Origin: Cyclostephanos tholiformis
Taxonomy: Eukaryota; Bacillariophyta; Thalassiosirophyceae; Thalassiosirales; Thalassiosiraceae
Direction of reading: 5' to 3'
Length of the DNA stretch: 10,690 bases
NCBI GenBank assembly: GCA_036939975.1
Contig: JALLPB010001212.1
Coordinates: forward strand, 1-10,690
How positions within the stretch are numbered: position 1 is the stretch's first letter; each line of letters begins with the position of its first letter. The notes under the pieces were generated by a model. It had not been told where the DNA came from. It did no database searches and saw only the letters and a program-made list of their open reading frames with translations. Shown here piece by piece: positions 8,829 to 10,690 of the stretch. A program made the position numbers and the translations under genes.

Positions 8829-10153
8829 ATAATCGTCATCGTTGGTCGTCGATGTCGATATCGATGTCGTTGCGATGCTCGAATATCCCCTCGACATGTC
8901 GCACACGTCGTTCGGTACATATCCCAACGTCGCGATTCGCAATATCGAGCTCGGCACGTCGTGCTCGCCGGGATCGCTATTCGGATCGGTATCTCCCCAT
9001 CCGGTCACGACTAATCCCTCCCCACTCGTTGGTTGACGATTCATGTATAAATCCCTCGCCCTGGTCGTATTGGGATTGTGAAGCCTCACCGTCGGACGGG
9101 ATGATTCGCCGTACAGCTTCACGAGCATGACGTCGTGTTGCATGGCCGTGTGCGTCGTCGCGCCGACGTCGTCGTCGACGCCGTAGAATCCCGCGTATTC
9201 GGGATGCATGACCAATCGCTCGAATAGCAGGTTGTCGTACTCCACGCCGGGCGACGAATGGTCATCGGCGTACGAGTCGGCGGACACGTTGTACGCGCCG
9301 ACGTCGGCGCCGTAAAAGAGCTGACGTTTCGTGGTCCCGAAGTCGACCTGTCGTCCGTCCTCTGCGTTCACGACGTTGCTCATCTCGTATCCGCAGTGTC
9401 CCGCCGTTAATACCACGTCCATGGCCACGAGGGTTCCGCCGCATACGTGCGAGTCGTGTACCTCGCTGAATTTCTCGCCGCCACCTCCCCCCCCCCCGAC
9501 GACGACGACGAGGAGGAGGAGGACTCCTCCTCCTCTGATTCGGTCAACACCCTCTCGAGCTGCAACGATACCATGTAAGGGAAACGATCCGGCGGCGCGA
9601 TGTTACCGCCGACGACCAATCCCCTCCCCCCTTTCACCCCCGTATAATATGTACGTCGATGCGATCGTCGCGGTCGTCGTTTCGTTCGTCGTTCGTGATT
9701 TCGCACGTTTTCCGACAGATCCCCACGCGAAAGCTCGGTCTCGTCCTCGCCTTCCCCCTCCTCCTCGAACGAGCGTCGCCATCGTCGTCGTCGTCGTCTC
9801 CTCCTCCCTCGTCCGTCGTCGTCGTTGGCATCCCCGCCGATGACGCGCGACGATCGTCGCACGGCGGACGCCACGGACTCGATAATGTCGCCTCGTCCCA
9901 TCCCGCTCCCCCCCCTCCCCGCGCCGGATCCATCGTCCCCGTCGTCGACGCGGTCGTATTCGGGGACGATGGGGGAGGAGGACGCCGACGCGCGACGGCG
10001 GGTCGAGGAGGAGGACGATGCCAACAATGTCGCGATCGCCACGGCGACGAGGACGGGGAAAAAAACGAGGCGTACGCGGGACGCGCGCCCTCCCGTCCCC
10101 CATGGAGCGACGGGCGCTAATGTCCGGTCAACGCCGGCGTGGGCCGTCGTCAT
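7381..10153 (-). CDS. Secreted trypsin-like serine protease (S1 fold) with two C-terminal GDG-CC-type repeats
   Basis: Exons on the minus strand are 10153 to about 9551, about 9473-8621 and 8441-7381; intron 8442-8620 is clear (GTGAGT, TTTAG). A second break at 9474-9550 is uncertain. The model has about 838 residues. Residues 27-45 are hydrophobic (signal peptide or anchor). The pro-region is Arg- and acid-rich. The protease starts at LVVGGN (179-184), then DRFPYMVSLQ, HVCGG, TAGHC (His 227), HDVMLVKL (Asp 315), DACQGDSGG (Ser 470) and IVSWGLQCG. Asp 464 six residues before the Ser, with Gly 495 and PGVY, predicts cutting after Arg/Lys. A poly-Asn loop sits before the Ser region. Beyond the domain are two beta-rich repeats (about 548-662 and 672-793), the first with GDGFCC, then a hydrophobic C-terminus. 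Likely an extracellular or surface protease. The start is the Met nearest the hydrophobic segment; the frame stays open upstream to 10414. Confidence 0.9.
8784..8828 (-). repeat. (GTT)15 microsatellite encoding poly-Asn in the protease
   Basis: Fifteen perfect GTT units read AAC on the minus strand and give a run of 15 Asn followed by Asp-Gly-Gly. It lies in a surface loop between the Cys after GYVPNDV and the catalytic Ser. The purity of the repeat suggests recent expansion by slippage. Confidence 0.95.
9474..9550 (-). other. Candidate 77-nt intron or frame break within the protease
   Basis: The VVGG/SLQLER frame and the HVCGG/TAGHC frame are offset, and both are open across an 11-C run (9487-9497). 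Removing 9550-9474 (GTGTTG donor, CGAG acceptor) joins them in phase, leaving a loop of normal trypsin length between SLQ and HVCGG. Both splice sites are weak, so a missing base in the run is the rival explanation. Confidence 0.4.
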
Positions 10154-10577
10154 GAAAGTACGCGTTATTCGAAACGATCGAAGAAGAAGGGAAAAAAAAA
10201 TATCGATCTCCTCGTGACTATCCACCACCACGGCGGATTCCGCCGGTTGTGTGGGGGAGAGATTAAGCTCTGGTGTTTCGGTAACAAAAAAAAAACAAAG
10301 GATGGTGGGGGATGGGAATGAGGAGGGGGAAGGGTGTGGGGGGGGGTCGGTGGTGGATTTGTTCAATAATGCCCTCCTTCCCCACCGATCTCGGTCCGCC
10401 ACTTCGTTTTTCACTCGATCGCGTCTTGAGAGGCTGTGTGTTTGAGGTCTAAAAAAACTCCACCGAGAAGACGCCCGCCGGCCGGCCGTTTAACGCCCCT
10501 GCGCAATTACGAAGGATTTAGTACCATATCTACCTCTGCGGTAGTTGGACAACGTCTTAGATCTGTCGCAGCTACTG

Positions 10578-10615
10578 GGTGGCTCCCAAAATTCGGTTAA
10601 ACCGTTTTAGCCACC
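10578..10615. repeat. Nested imperfect inverted repeat (hairpin)
   Basis: GGTGGCT (10578-10584) pairs with AGCCACC (10609-10615). Inside it an A run pairs with TTTT, and CGGTT pairs with AACCG around one A. The arms match except for unpaired CCC and TT on the left, giving about 16 base pairs. Function unknown; it could be part of a small inverted-repeat element. Confidence 0.6.
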
Positions 10616-10628
10616 ATTTTCTCGTGGT

Positions 10629-10650
10629 TAGATCCTGGCTAGATCCTGGC
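10629..10650. repeat. Two tandem copies of an 11-bp word
   Basis: TAGATCCTGGC occurs twice in direct succession. The pair is flanked by GTTAG on the left and CTAAC on the right, which are inverse complements. It stands 14 nt after the hairpin, within the same unassigned stretch. Confidence 0.8.
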
Positions 10651-10690
10651 TAACTACGAAATAACCTAAATTCTAGACAGCATGTCCGGA

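Larger units (their letters stand above)
10154..10690. other. Upstream region of the protease gene and unassigned DNA
   Basis: The stretch directly upstream of the protease start holds G/C homopolymers and A runs and presumably its promoter; no convincing TATA element was found. The minus-strand frame open to 10414 gives a Pro/Ser-rich stretch with no family signal. From about 10500 the composition becomes less CG-rich, with short inverted and direct repeats. No gene is supported up to the window edge. Confidence 0.4.

Noticed and set aside
8759..9130. Plus-strand frame with a long poly-Cys run
   Set aside because: It is the GTT microsatellite read in another frame opposite the protease exon.
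9466..9550. Protease intron using the better-looking TTCAG acceptor (ending at 9466) with the GTGTTG donor at 9550
   Set aside because: The donor is phase 0 but this acceptor needs two bases of a split codon, so the join shifts frame before HVCGG.
10154..10414. N-terminal extension of the protease from an upstream Met
   Set aside because: The added residues are Pro/Ser-rich with no signal, and the Met at 10153 stands properly before the hydrophobic segment. Still possible but less likely.
1..10690. CRISPR array, tRNA, rRNA, insertion sequence or bacterial operon
   Set aside because: No spaced repeats, cloverleaf, rRNA core or transposase seen; spliced genes make the DNA eukaryotic nuclear.

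Overview
The window reads as nuclear DNA of a photosynthetic stramenopile, most likely a diatom. This is inferred, not proven. The genes are split by short introns (73-214 nt) with GT-AG borders, and nine of the ten introns I trust have GTGAG donors. One gene encodes a plastid-type ABC1 kinase with a signal-peptide-plus-transit-like presequence. Another encodes a secreted trypsin carrying a GDG-CC domain of a kind I associate with diatom and oomycete secreted proteins. Coding DNA is rich in CG, and the low-complexity tracts (Ser, Asn, Asp/Glu, Arg) are typical of such genomes.

Four spliced genes alternate in orientation. (1) 289-1234, plus: a small four-exon SYLF/Ysc84 lipid-binding protein. 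(2) 1633-5170, minus: a five-exon ABC1K/UbiB-like atypical kinase of about 1012 residues with all signature motifs. (3) 5828-7088, plus: a three-exon coiled-coil protein of about 319 residues that I do not recognise. (4) 7381-10153, minus: a trypsin-like protease of about 838 residues with an Arg-rich pro-region, a complete catalytic triad, two C-terminal beta-rich repeats and a hydrophobic tail. Genes 1/2 and 3/4 are convergent. Genes 2 and 3 diverge from a 657-nt spacer (5171-5827). The last 190 nt hold nested inverted repeats and a short tandem repeat with no gene.

Nothing shows that the four genes act in one pathway; this looks like an ordinary gene-dense stretch of eukaryotic chromosome. 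The points most worth checking are the frame break in the protease at an 11-base C run (splice or base error), the two-copy C-terminal module in which one copy has lost its GDG-CC motif, the acidic insert inside the ABC1K kinase core, the unrecognised coiled-coil protein, and the second open frame at the 3' end of the SYLF gene.
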